Shown here one piece after another: positions 31,571 through 42,436 of a DNA stretch of 64,000 nucleotides (within the stretch, counting starts at the first letter, position 1; each line of letters begins with the position of its first letter). The position numbers and the translations under genes are program-made. Source of the DNA: Rhodotorula mucilaginosa (taxonomy: Eukaryota > Basidiomycota > Microbotryomycetes > Sporidiobolales > Sporidiobolaceae); the NCBI GenBank assembly GCA_034406715.1, contig CP137866.1:1178001-1242000 (forward strand), read 5' to 3'. Below the pieces are notes generated by a model, which was not told the DNA's origin, ran no database searches, and saw only the letters and a list, made by a program, of their open reading frames with translations.

Positions 31571-33459
31571 CTAGTCCGAGCCCTCGTAGCCCTTGGGGTT
31601 TTTGCTGCAAGGAAAAAGGTTCTCCGCTCGTCAGTGGCGAAACAAAGCTATAGGGGAAACAGTGGCCATAGCGTACGACTGCCAGTTCCACTGGTCGCGG
31701 CACATTTCTTCGAGGTTGCGCTTGGCCTTGAAGTTGAGCTCCTTCTCGGCGAGTTCCGGGTTGGCGACGAGCTCCGGAACGTCACCCGTGCTGTACGCGC
31801 GACGCCCAAAAGAGGTTTAGCCAAACACTCCGCAACGCAGTGCGGACACAGGTCGTCGTGATGGATGAGGGTCCGCACGTACCGACGACCGACGACCTCG
31901 ACCTTGTATTCAAAGCCGGAAGCCTTGTGCATCGCGTCAACCATCTGGAGGACCGACATGCCCTTGCCCTTGCCGAGGTTGTAGGCCTTGAACTTGCCGC
32001 CCGAGGCGCCAAAGCCGGTGCCCTTGTCCTGCGACTTGAAGATGTCGTCCTTCGGGAGCGCCGAGAGGGCGTCGACGTGGCCCTGCGCGAGGTCCATGAC
32101 TGTGCGTGCGCGCGCCAAGAAAACATGTGACACAGTATCGGTGAGACTCTATGTTACCTGACGCTTGCTCGCGTACGAGGACTGCGGGAAACGCACTGTG
32201 GATGTAGTCGCGGACGCAAGTGCCGTCCGGGGTCGGGTAGTCGTTACCAAAGACCTTGAGGCCCTCGGGGAACTTGCCGACGGCCATCTGCGCGAGGAGG
32301 GGGAGCAAGTTGCCCGGGCGACCGCGCGGGTCCTCGCCAATCTCGCCGGACGGGTGCGCGCCGGCCGGGTTGAAGTAGCGGAGCGAGATGGCGCGCCATT
32401 CCGGGTTCGAGTCGCACACGTCGCGGAGGATCAACTCGCACATGAACTTGGTGCGGCCGTAGCACGACTCGGGCTTGAGGTCGGCCGACTCGCTGATCGG
32501 GACCTCTTTGGGGACGCCGTACACGGTCGCGGACGACGAGTAGACAAAGTTGCGGACGTTGTAGCGGTCCATGACCTGTGCGTGGTGGTTCGAAAATGGG
32601 CGTCAGTTTCACTTCACGACCCGCTGGAACAGCAGAGCCCATTTGTTGGAAACGAGCGGGGCCAGGACGGCGACGCACGTCGAGGAGGTGGACGGTGGCC
32701 GAGATGTTGACGTCGTAGTACTTGATCGGGATCTCGCCCGACTCGCCGACGGCCTTGAGGGCGGCGACGTGGATGACACCGTAGATGCCGCCCTTGGACT
32801 CGTAGTCCTTGAAGATCTTTTCAATGTCCTCCTTGATGGTGATGTCGCCGCGGTAGACGTCAATCTCGAGGGCCTTCTTGTCCTCTTCGGACGCGTTGGC
32901 GCCGAGCTCGCGCTGGGCGATGGCCGAGACGCGCTTGCATGCGGTCGGGAACGAGTTGTGGAAGCTGCGGAACCGCGAACGAGGAGATGCAGCGAGCGAC
33001 AGAAAGAGTTCGACGAGGCAAACAAGAGTCAGATTTTGGCGCTCGTCTCGCTCGAGGAGGAGGAGGAAGGGCGGGACTTGCTTGTCGATGGTGACGACGC
33101 TGTACTCTCCCGAGAGCAAGCAGCACAGAGCAATGTGCGAGCCTGCGTGAGGAACCAGAGCTGGTCAATCCTCCACGCCCTTCCGACCTGCGACGAGACG
33201 AGACGAGGCACTCACCGATGTAGCCGGCAGCGCCGGTGATGAGGATCGTCTTGCGAGTAGCTGCAGCACCGCGAGAATCGCTCTCCGGTCAGCTCGGTGC
33301 CTGCTATACGGTGAGGCGTGTGTATGCGCGTGTGTGGACCCGGGGTGGGGTCGGAACACCGGCAGCCGTCACCCTTGCAGGACGAGCGCGGACACGGGCT
33401 AGAGCGGAGCAGGCCGGTCATTGCGCCCCATCGGCAGACTGGATCGACTCACAAGGCAT
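31571..33459 (-). CDS. GALE: UDP-glucose 4-epimerase (GalE type)
   Basis: Eight proposed exons: 33453-33459, 33216-33260, 33082-33142, 32679-32964, 32197-32575, 31883-32099, 31677-31790 and 31571-31604 (380 aa). It interconverts UDP-glucose and UDP-galactose for the Leloir pathway and for glycan synthesis. It is an NAD-binding [16 protein letters not shown] at the start, [23 protein letters not shown] and the catalytic pair in SCYGRTKFM (Tyr172, Lys176). It has no mutarotase domain, unlike Saccharomyces Gal10. The first coding exon is only 7 nt (ATGCCTT), giving [12 protein letters not shown]. Intron 3 (32965-33081) has a GC donor (GCAAGT) that exactly restores [13 protein letters not shown]. 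The ending [13 protein letters not shown] is typical. Confidence 0.93.
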
Positions 33460-33663
33460 CGTAGGCGTCAGTGCGTGTGGAAGAGGGAGAGAGAGAGTGT
33501 GCAGCTCCCCCTGGCAAACTTTCACGCTCCAAAAGCCCAGACCCATCACGACTATTCGAGGCACATATCTATTACACAAGAGCTATACGAAGAGGCAAAG
33601 CGATGGGGTCGCCGCCATCCAAGAACCCGCGCCAAGGGAGGTTGAAGATTTTCTTTTTTGGCT

Positions 33664-36194
33664 TTAAATCGCCTTGAGGTTCTCGGCAGTCGCTTCCCGT
33701 TCCGCGATCTGTATACAGCAAATCGTGTCAGTGAGAACCCACTCTGGACGAAACAGAGGAAAGGACGACGCACGTCGAGCGCCTGCTTGACTTCGAGGTG
33801 TTGCCGCGCCTGCTTGAGCCAGTCGGCCGCGAGAGCCTTCGGCCAGCCTGTCAGAGTCAAGAACAAGGGTTAGGACACAAGGCCAGAATTTGAGTGTGTA
33901 GGACATGACGCGACTCACCGGTCAAGGTGTTGACCTCGCGCGCGGCGAGGTCGAGGTCCTTGTTCGCGAGCCAAAACTTGACCCTCGCGACCGTGCTAAC
34001 CAAATCCTGGCCGTCCGCCCACCCTTCCTTCTCAAACAACGCATGACTCGCGAGCGCGCTCGTCAAGTACGCCAAGACTCCGGCGCCGTGCTCGGGCAAG
34101 AGGGACACTTTTTTCAGTTGCGGCGCGACCGAGTCGCTGAACCGCGCCGAGAGGGCCGGGAACGAGGCGATCCCGCTCGAGGCGGCTTCGGCGGGGATGG
34201 TCGACAAGGCGAGGGCGACGAGCGAGTCGGCGGTCGAGTCGGAAGGGGAGGAGGATGCAGAAGAAGAAGAAGAAGAAGGCTGGGCGAGTCGCTGCAGAGT
34301 CGCGAGTTCGTTGGCGAACGGCAAGCCGCTCTCGACCTTGTGCTCGAGCGCCTTGACCGCCGTAAAGATCTTGCGTGCCCGCTGAGCCTCGCCGAGAGCC
34401 TGTCACAAGGAACGAGGGGTCAAAGACGTGAGTCGTCAAGACGATACACCGTGAAAAAGGACGACGACGCGGGGCTCTCACCTCTTCGTTCTCGCGCGCG
34501 ACCTTTTCGAGTTTGCGCACTCCCGACTCGAGTTCCTCGAGCTTGGCGAGGCGACCCCCGCGTTCCTGCTCGACGCGCATCTTGATCTCGCTGACCCACC
34601 TCCGTTGGAGTTCGATCCCCTGCGCGACGACTTCCTCCTTCAGGCGCTGATCGATCAGTTCCTGCTGCGTAGCGAGTTCGGCTTCGAGTTTCTGCTTGTA
34701 CGCGTCGACCAAGCGCGCGCGCTCGTCGTCAAACGCCTTTTTCCAGTCCTCTTCTTGCGTGTCGAGGCGGTCGACGAGGTCCTTCTCGGCCTTGACCAAC
34801 AGGTTGGAGTACTTGCTCGCCTGTTGCTTCAACTGGGCTTGCAACTTCTCCTCTTCCTGTTGCTTGATCGCCTCGAGGCGCGCCGCGAGGCTCTTGATGT
34901 CCTTCTGCGCTCCCGAGAGGACGTTGGCCGCCGAAGCCGACACGGTCGCGTCCTCCTTCTCGACGTACTTGGCGAGGCTGTCGATCGTCGACGCGAGTTG
35001 GCCCAGCATCGGTTCGGACGAGGTCACTTCCTTCAAGGCCGGAGCGACGAGCGGCAACGGAGCCGGGGGCGGCGCGGCGGGTTTGATCTCGCCCTTGGGC
35101 GTCGGCGGCGCACGAGGCAGTTCAAAGCCCGGCGCGGGTTCGAACCCGATCGGCAGAGGAGGTCCCGTGTACGGTTCCTTCTTGACGGCGGGCTGCTTCG
35201 GCGGGACGGGGTTGGCGTCGACGTCGCGCGGGCGCTGGGCGTAGATCGGCAGGGAGGTCGACTTCTCGTCGACCTTGGGAGCGACGGCGTCGACGAGTTT
35301 GGCCCCTTCGGCCTGAGCCTTGTGAGCCGCGTCGGCGAGGACTGCCTCGGTCTTGTGGACGGCCCGGTCGGCAGCGTGCGGCGCGTTCGCGACCGTCTCG
35401 ATGACGGCGGCGCCGGCCTGCTTGACCTTGTCCTCGACGGCGGCGGCCTTGTCCTGCACGGCGTGCTTGGCCTCTCCCGCGCGGGCTTTCGCCGCGGCGA
35501 CGACGTCGGCGGCTTTCGCCTTGGCCTTTTCGGCGTTGGCGGCGAGGCGCTGTTGGATCTCGGCGCGCGCGAGTTCGGGGTCGGTCGGTTCCGGTTTCTT
35601 GACCTTCCAGCCTTCGGCCTGGGCGCGCGATTCGGCGTAGCGAGTCAACTCGGTCTCTTTGCCCTTGGCCAAGGGGGCCTTTCCGGGCGCGGTCGCTGCG
35701 TCGGGGCGGGCGACGGCGCGCTGGACCTGGATCTCGTCGAGGAGGTCGCCGATCTGTTCTCCGCCGGGGACGGCCTCGACGAGGAAGTCGCGGTAGCGGA
35801 GGGAGAAGTAGCCGAGCGGGACGGACACGCCGTAGAAGGCGAGGGTGAGGAGGAGGAGCGGGGACAGGATGCGGCGGGTGAGCGACTTGCGCGGTTTCGC
35901 GTTCGGGTTCGGGGGCGGCGGCAGCGAGCCCGCGCCGCGGGTGGCGTTCGGACCTGGTACGGGGAACACGTTTGACTTTGTCGGTGCGGTCGCATAAGTC
36001 TGTGTGTGCCTGGTCGTCAGCGCGGCCTTTTTCTTGGGCATGACGCCCCGCGGCCGGTTCGGGGGCTTCCAGGGCCTCCGGGACCAAGGGGGGCTCACCC
36101 TCTTGGCTGCAGTAGCTACGAAGACTGGCCTAGCGCGACTGGGCGCTAGCTGAGCGCGCTGGACAGGCACCCGGCGAGAGAGGACGCGCGACAT
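33664..36194 (-). CDS. MIC60: MICOS subunit Mic60 (mitofilin)
   Basis: Five proposed exons: 36099-36194, 34482-35999, 33919-34399, 33774-33847 and 33664-33708 (737 aa). Mic60 sits in the mitochondrial inner membrane and holds cristae junctions. The N-terminus (MSRVLSRRVPVQRAQLA) is an Arg-rich presequence. A single membrane segment is at about residues 76-97. A long Ala/Lys-rich, low-complexity region and a coiled coil (about 400-540) follow. The conserved mitofilin domain ends the protein: FPALSARFSDSV, RVKFWLANKDLDLAAREVN and WPKALAADWLKQARQHLE. The large exon 2 produces a long open frame on the opposite strand, which I regard as a shadow. Starts head to head with the next gene, 233 bp apart. 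Confidence 0.92.
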
Positions 36195-36427
36195 GACGAA
36201 GGGGCGGACGAGTTCGGCGAAAGAGCGAGAGGGAGAGGAACTGCTGCGGACAGAGCGAGGGTCAGCGTGAATAGACTGAGGCTGTCTACTGCACTCTAGA
36301 CGCACCCGCCGCGCGTGTCACTGGTCCAACGAGTCGGGCGAGAGCCAACCTGCTGCGGCCATCGAGTCTCTCTCTCCGCTTCCGCTCACTTGACTGCAGA
36401 CCGCACTCGGACCGACTCACGCGCACG

Positions 36428-37090
36428 ATGAGCGCCGTCGCATCTACGAGCAGGCGAGTCGCCCGCGTCAACCGGCGGACTGCCCGGTCGAGCCAGCAGC
36501 ACGCCGCCGCCGCCCTCGCAGAGCTGTACCACCTCGCGCCCACCTTTGTCCCTGCCCACCACCCGCGTGCCTTGCACCGCCGAGTCACCGAGACCCTCAC
36601 CCCGATCGCGTACGAGGGCGCCCGTCCCCGCCCGACCGACTTCCGCGACCTGGTCAACTTGAACCGGCACCTCGACCTCGAACGCGTCCGCTTGACCGCG
36701 GCGAGGACCGTCACCTCGAGCCTGCAGTCGGTCAACGTCACCGTCCCTGCCAACTATGACTCGCACCACGACTCGTTCTTCGGCTTTGGCGGTCCCACCT
36801 CCGCCTCCCAGTTTGACTACCGCGGCTCGTTCTACCGCGCCTACAGCCAGGCGGGCGAACCCCCGCTCGCGAACCGCCTCCGCCGCGTCGTGGACGCCCT
36901 CCACGGGACCACCGCAGGCGGCCGCGCAGGTCCCGACGTCGTCGCGCGCCGAGGCGCCGAGGCCGTCGAGTGGACCCACCAACTCGAACGCGCGCACGGC
37001 GACGCGCGCGAACAGCAACGCCGGGACGAGGACGAGTCGAGGGCATTCCAGGCCATGTTTGAGGACGACCAACCGTCGCGGACAGCATAG
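36428..37090 (+). CDS. Unknown protein, possible mitochondrial presequence
   Basis: A single-exon frame of 220 aa, not recognised. The N-terminus (MSAVASTSRRVARVNRRTAR) is rich in Arg, Ser and Ala with no acidic residue for about 40 positions, which resembles a mitochondrial targeting peptide. The middle has HHPRALHRRVTETL and a Phe/Gly/Tyr stretch (SFFGFGGPTSASQFDYRG). The C-terminus is Arg/Glu-rich and probably helical. There are no membrane segments. It is divergent from MIC60 with a shared 233-bp promoter, which fits, but does not prove, a mitochondrial role. Confidence 0.7.
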   Translation: MSAVASTSRRVARVNRRTARSSQQHAAAALAELYHLAPTFVPAHHPRALHRRVTETLTPIAYEGARPRPTDFRDLVNLNRHLDLERVRLTAARTVTSSLQSVNVTVPANYDSHHDSFFGFGGPTSASQFDYRGSFYRAYSQAGEPPLANRLRRVVDALHGTTAGGRAGPDVVARRGAEAVEWTHQLERAHGDAREQQRRDEDESRAFQAMFEDDQPSRTA

Positions 37091-37880
37091 GGGAGGGGTC
37101 CATACACTGGCGGGCGGGGGAGGGGTTCTGTTTGCCCCTCGACAGTGCACTTGTATCAGCTGAGGGGGGGATAGTCGCATATTTTCGCAACACACACACA
37201 CACACACATGTATGATAATTCTGGTAACCATTCTCACACAAGGCCCTGTTCTCGTGATGGAGAATGTCGGTGGAGGAGAATTGCTCGATCCGACGAGCAG
37301 ATTCCAGGGGAGACAAGGGATCGCTGCCTCTCGGCGCCTCCTTGCAAGTGCTTCAACGTTTCTCCACTCCGCTGGCCGGCTGCCTGCTTGTTGTACACGC
37401 GTTCGCTGTGCTGGGCTATTCCACTGCTCCGACGACTGCCGTTGAGGTCCCTCCTCGCCGCGACGAACTTGCCGGGGAATCTCCGACAACTTTTAAGTTA
37501 CGGTCGGTCGTCGCGAGGGGGGCCGCACAAGGGGATCACGCAGGTCCAGGAATCCGAAAGAGGTGAGCTTCACATCTTGCCTCCCTGAATCCCTCTCCTC
37601 TAGACGGAGCAGAGACAGCGCTGCCGCTGCTCTTTGCCTCGAGTCGGTCGCAGTGGGGCAAACCCCCGTTCAGTATCCCGGCGAGCCCGCTAAGCCTTGT
37701 CCTTATGCGTCCGCAGGGTAGCAGCTCGAACCCTAGGCGCCGAGAAGAGAGGCCGGCTCCAGGCGGACGGACCGACTTGTCTTTCTCTTTCCGCACTCAG
37801 TTCGCTCCCTCCCCATCTCGACGTCAAGCTGTCCTCAAAGGAAAGCGAGGGAAAGGAGGGAAGGAGGGCAAACTCGATAG
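37091..37880. other. Intergenic with a CA microsatellite, no gene seen
   Basis: This 790-bp stretch contains (CA)9 at 37191-37208. Short open frames show no recognisable content. A spliced 5' leader of the apyrase gene could lie in the right-hand part. Confidence 0.5.
37191..37208. repeat. (CA)9 microsatellite
   Basis: Nine CA units directly followed by TGTATG. Likely length-variable between strains. Confidence 0.95.
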
Positions 37881-40869
37881 ATGACCGTCACTCCGTCGTC
37901 GACATGGACTCACGGGCGCAAGTTTGGCGTCGTGATCGACGCCGGCAGTAGCGGGTCCCGCGTCCAAGTCTACTCGTGGCTCGACCCCGAAGTCGCCAAG
38001 CGAGAGAGGAAACACGCCGGAAAGAGTGTCGACGTCTTGTCCAAGGTCGAGAAGGGAGTCGAGCACGGAGATGGGTGGCACCTCAAGGTCGAGCCAGGTG
38101 AGCGAGGCTTCTCCCCGGGAGCAATTGTGAAAGGCCTATATATTCCAAAAAGGTGCACAAGCTGACTGGTTTCCCCGCGGCCGCGCAGGAATCTCGACTC
38201 TGGGCGGAGATCCCGACGCGGTCGGCGAGTACCTCCGACCGCTGATCGAGTTTGCCGCGTCGGTCATCCCGCACGACCAACTCGCCTCGACGCCGATCTA
38301 CCTCCTCGCGACCGCCGGGATGCGACTCTTGCCCGCGCGGCAACAACAGAACGTCCTCTCGGCCGCGTGTTCGTACATCCGCGACGCGTTCCCGTTCCAC
38401 TTGCCCGACTGCGACCAACAGATCCGGATCATATCGGGAGAGGAGGAAGGCTTGTATGGCTGGATTGCGGTCAACTACCTCATGGACGGGTTCGACAAGC
38501 ACGAACAACATGCCGCCGCCGAGGAGACGGGCAATGGAGCGAGGCGCAAGCTCAGTTCGACGTACGGATTCCTCGACATGGGCGGCGCGTCGACCCAGAT
38601 CGCGTTCGAGCCGTCCGAGGTCGAGCAGGTCAAGCATGCCGACAACTTGCATCAAGTGCACTTGCGCCTCTTGAGCGGCAGGGACGTCAAGCATCCCGTC
38701 TTTGTCACGACTTGGCTCGGGTTCGGGACGAACCAGGCTCGGAGTCGGTACATCGATCAAGAAGTCGAACGGCACGTCCGGACAACCGCGTCCTTATCCC
38801 AAAGTGATGATGACGCGACCGCGGCCCTCGTCGACGATCCGTGTCTCCCCAAGGGACTCATCCTCCCCGACGCTCGCCACACCGGTGTCACCCTGCACGG
38901 CACCGGTGACTTCGTCCAGTGCCTGCGGAGGCAAGCGCCGTTACTCAACAAAGAAGCCGCCTGCACGGACGAGCCGTGCCTGTTTGACGGCGTGCACGTC
39001 CCGCCGATCGATTTCAGCGTCAACCATTTCATCGGGATCAGCGAGTACTGGTACTCGACCCAGGACGTTTGGGGGGCGGCCCTCGGGAACGGAGGCGTGT
39101 ACGACTATGTCGCGTTCGAGAAGCACGCGATCGAGTTTTGCGGTCGCGATTGGCAAGAGATCCTCCGCGAACACCAACATCACGGAGATGCAGGGGCCGG
39201 GGCGGGGTCATCCTTGAAGGCGAGTATCGAGCTGTCGCGACTCGAGACGCAGTGTTTCAAGGCGGCGTGGATCGTCAACGTCCTGCACGAGGGGATCGGC
39301 ATCCCTCGGATCATCGACCGCGGAGGCAAAGGCGACGGCAAGAACCAGACCGAGAAGGGGATCAGCAAAGCCGTCGACAAGCACCTCGTCGACGAACCGC
39401 CGCATTTCCAGTCCCTGAACGAGATCGACGACGTCGCCATCAGTTGGACCCTCGGCAAGATGGTCCTCGAAGTCTCGAGAGGTTCGACAGAGCTACCCGC
39501 GTTGGACATTCATCATCACCCTTCGGGAGTTCCGCCGACGCCGTTGCCGCTCCCGATCGGGCCCAATTACGACGAAGACGCTGCCGGCAAGGAGGAATGG
39601 GCCGGCCATACTCCTTCGTGGAAGTCTGACATCCGGACAACGATCGCAACGATCAAAGACTCGCCCATCCTTCCCGTCGTCGCGTTCTTTGCCGCTCTGA
39701 CGGTCGTCTGGCTGTGCGGGCTCGGACCGGGCGCCGCTCGACGTCGCAAGTCCGTCTGTGGTCCGCGATCGCCTCGCCGCGCCAACTTTTCACTCCTCCC
39801 GACGACGGATGCGCTCGATGACGCCGTTGCCGCCGACGCGCTCGTCGGAGAGGGGACTCCCTCGCGAGACGACAGGCGCAAAAAGAACGGCGGTCGCATC
39901 CTTGCCCCTCCCGGTCGCCTCTTTTTCCCGATCCGGTCCGCCGCGAACCGCGCGACGTCCTACCTCCGATCCGTCACGCGCTCTCGCTCGGGTGGCGGCG
40001 GCGGCATGTTCCGGTCCGCCTCGACCGGCAACCTTTTACCCATGTCGCGCGTGCCGCCGAACCCGCCCGAGGACAGCAGCAGTCTCTTCCGCCCGAGACC
40101 ACTGCGTCCTTCGAAATCGACACCGTTCCTTCGCAACGCCCTCGTTTCGAGTACGAGCACGAGTACGACTTCGCTCGGCGGCGGCGGCGGCGGCGAATAC
40201 TGGAACGACACCCCGACGGACCTTCCCATGCCGGAGCGAGATCGAACTCGCGGCGCTTCACTACGAGTGGACGGCGAAACTGCCCCTTTCCAGCGATCCA
40301 TTTCCAGCCATGCGGTTTTGACGGAAGGAGGACAACGACATGCCTCGCCGCCACCGATGGCTGTCATTCCGCCGTCGGGACTATCACGACCTACTACCCC
40401 GACCGCGCGCTCGTCTTTGACTCGTCTGACGCCTCGCGGCACGCCCACCCGCAGCGACCACAGCGACAGTCTCCGCGTCGTCACTTCGGGCAGCAGCAGC
40501 GGCGTCGGCGCCCCTTCCCCTCTTTCCGCCAGCGCAGTCGGCAGCCATGCCTCATTATCCAGCGCGATCTGGGATTCGCTCTCCGCTGGCCCGCCGCCCC
40601 ACGCCTCGCGCGAGCGTGACTCGACTAGCCCAACTCCGGGCGTGACGAGCCCGACGAGCAGTCACGTCACCGCGGGCGGCGCCAAACTCCGACCGAGTCG
40701 GAGCCAGAACAACAGCCAGGTCAACCTCGCGGGAGGTTACTTTGGAGGTTCACACGCCGGCACGGGCTCGGCTCGAAGGTCGGGAGTCACGCCGTTCGCA
40801 GTGGCGAGTGCCAGCTCGACCAGTCTCGGAGCACAGAGTGCTGCGAGCACGCCGGGCACGGGAGACTGA
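37881..40869 (+). CDS. YND1: Apyrase of the GDA1/CD39 family (Ynd1-like)
   Basis: Two exons: 37881-38097 and 38189-40869 (965 aa). It hydrolyses nucleoside di- and triphosphates in the Golgi lumen, so that UMP/GMP can exchange for sugar nucleotides. The apyrase conserved regions are clear: VVIDAGSSGSRVQVYSW, LLATAGMRLLP, IISGEEEGLYGWIAVNY and LDMGGASTQIAFEP. The membrane segment (LPVVAFFAALTVVWLCGLG) is at about residue 565. It is followed by about 380 residues of Ser/Pro/Arg-rich, probably cytosolic sequence, longer than the tail of yeast Ynd1. There is no N-terminal signal peptide or membrane segment, so the protein would be C-terminally anchored, as Ynd1 is described. The start was chosen as the first in-frame ATG. 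Confidence 0.9.
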
Positions 40870-41178
40870 GGAACTTCGGCTCTTTCCTCTTCTTCGGAAA
40901 ACCCATTCCATTTGTAGGAGTATTTATGTCATGATGACCTTTCGCACAGTCTGTCGCGAACTGGGACGCTCGCAGGTCACAGCATGCGGAATGCTCGACG
41001 GAGTCGTAGTTTTGAGCTTGTGGCGTTGAGCCGTCGGCGAATATGCTCACTTCCTCTTCGCGCTCGGTAAACAGGACCGGTTCTTGTCATGCTTGCATTC
41101 GAACTAGTTGCTGTGCAGGGACTTCTGACAAAATTGTACAATCGTTCGCCCGCTATGCGTTCCGGAGCCTGTCTCGGC
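40870..41178. other. Convergent intergenic region, no gene seen
   Basis: This 309-bp stretch lies between the apyrase stop and the stop of the small membrane-protein gene. No recognisable element. Confidence 0.5.
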
Positions 41179-41589
41179 CTAAATCGAGCTGTAGTACGGT
41201 GGAGGCTTCATCGCAGGAACGGGATCGTATAGCGAACCGCGATTCTCCCGCTGCTCGTCTCCATACGCGTACGGCTCGTGAGATTCGCCGATCGCCGCCG
41301 CGAAAGAAGGATGGTCTCGCTCTCGTTGCGCTACCTCCGCCACCCTCGTCGGAATCCATGTCGGCGAGCCTCGGTCGAACGCCGCGCACCGGAATGCTCG
41401 GTGATGGTGGTGCCGCATGAATGCGATGACGAGCACGACAGCGAAGCATCCGATGAAGACGAGGAAGCTACCGATCGTCCACGTCCGCCAGCTGGGTACG
41501 CTGCCGTTTCCTTCGTCCATTGGGCGGTTTCGCCTGCGCACAGCCGACGTCAGTATCAGAGCAAGTTCGCGTGAACGCTTTGTAGACAT
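41179..41589 (-). CDS. Small single-pass membrane protein with a C-terminal PPxY motif
   Basis: Open frame of 136 aa, or 113 aa if the second ATG (41518-41520) is used. An acceptor-like GTGCGCAG just upstream of that ATG suggests that the first 23 codons could be intron. One membrane segment (TWTIGSFLVFIGCFAVVLVI) is followed by HHHH. The end, MKPPPYYSSI, has a PPxY motif of the kind bound by WW domains of Rsp5/Nedd4 ubiquitin ligases. The plan (short lumenal part, one membrane segment, cytosolic tail with PPxY) resembles yeast Rcr1/Rcr2. That is inference from architecture, not sequence similarity. Confidence 0.55.
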   Translation of the reverse strand: MSTKRSRELALILTSAVRRRNRPMDEGNGSVPSWRTWTIGSFLVFIGCFAVVLVIAFMRHHHHRAFRCAAFDRGSPTWIPTRVAEVAQRERDHPSFAAAIGESHEPYAYGDEQRENRGSLYDPVPAMKPPPYYSSI

Positions 41590-42436
41590 CTCACGTGAAT
41601 ATACGTCACGTCGTCCGGACGTGCTGCGGCATTCGAGGCGTCACCGAAAGGCTCCTCCTCAGCGGCGGCGTGGATGAGGTGTCAGGATTTCTAGCGATGT
41701 CGGCAGTTTGATCCAGGATTTCGGATGCGACCGTCCTTGTGTCGATGCGCCAAAGTAACCTCTAGGATCGGCAAGAAAGACGCGACTCCGACGGGGAGAC
41801 TGCGAACGAGAGCCGGCGTGGCGAGCGCAATGTCGGAATCGTATAACCTCTCGACGCCGGCGCGCTAGGCAAAGATCAAATGCCTCCCTCAACGAGAGAG
41901 GCAAAGAGAGGAGCGGTGCAGGCAAGACCCACATCCGTTCGCTCCTCCGTCGAGGAAAAGTGGAGCGGCATCGCTGCTGCGAAGGCGGTCCCGCAGCACG
42001 TTCCAGGCTGCGACTACTGTACGGCGCTCAGACTCGCATTGCGCCCGTCAAATTCAGCTCAGTCAGTCTCACTCATTCAGCTGCAGGGTCTGCGCGTGCA
42101 GTATGGCTTGATTGCTCCGCCTCCGGTGCTTTGTCAAGCTTGACGCCGGAAAGCCCGCATCGACGGCGGAAAGCTAGCTAGAAAAGCACGAATTGAGCGC
42201 TTTCCTATTATGGCTGCAAGAATGTCAAGTTCAGCCCACGCTTTCCTCTGGATGTTGACGGCAGAGCGCGACGGTCGATTAGGAAGTCCGTCTATATAGC
42301 AAGAATGAGGGCAGGACAATACGAGCATGGTGGCGATAAATGCGCAAGCCTCTTTTCGAAGGGGTGACTCTATGCGCGAGAGACGTCGCTGTACACGGGA
42401 AGCGTTCAGGGCGAAGAGTCAGCGATCAGAATCGAT
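41590..42436. other. Intergenic, no supported gene
   Basis: 847 bp with only short, unremarkable open frames on both strands. It may hold the promoter, and possibly an upstream coding exon, of the small membrane protein, and the 3' end of the NADH dehydrogenase transcript. Confidence 0.5.

Noticed and set aside
34605-35975. A 456-codon plus-strand frame with many Gly/Arg/Leu/Val residues
   Set aside because: It lies exactly opposite the big exon of MIC60 and has the repetitive composition expected from reversed Ala/Lys/Glu codons.
37695-37745. A tRNA-like stretch (GTAGCAGCTCGAACCCTA)
   Set aside because: The T-arm-like segment has no matching acceptor, D or anticodon arms.
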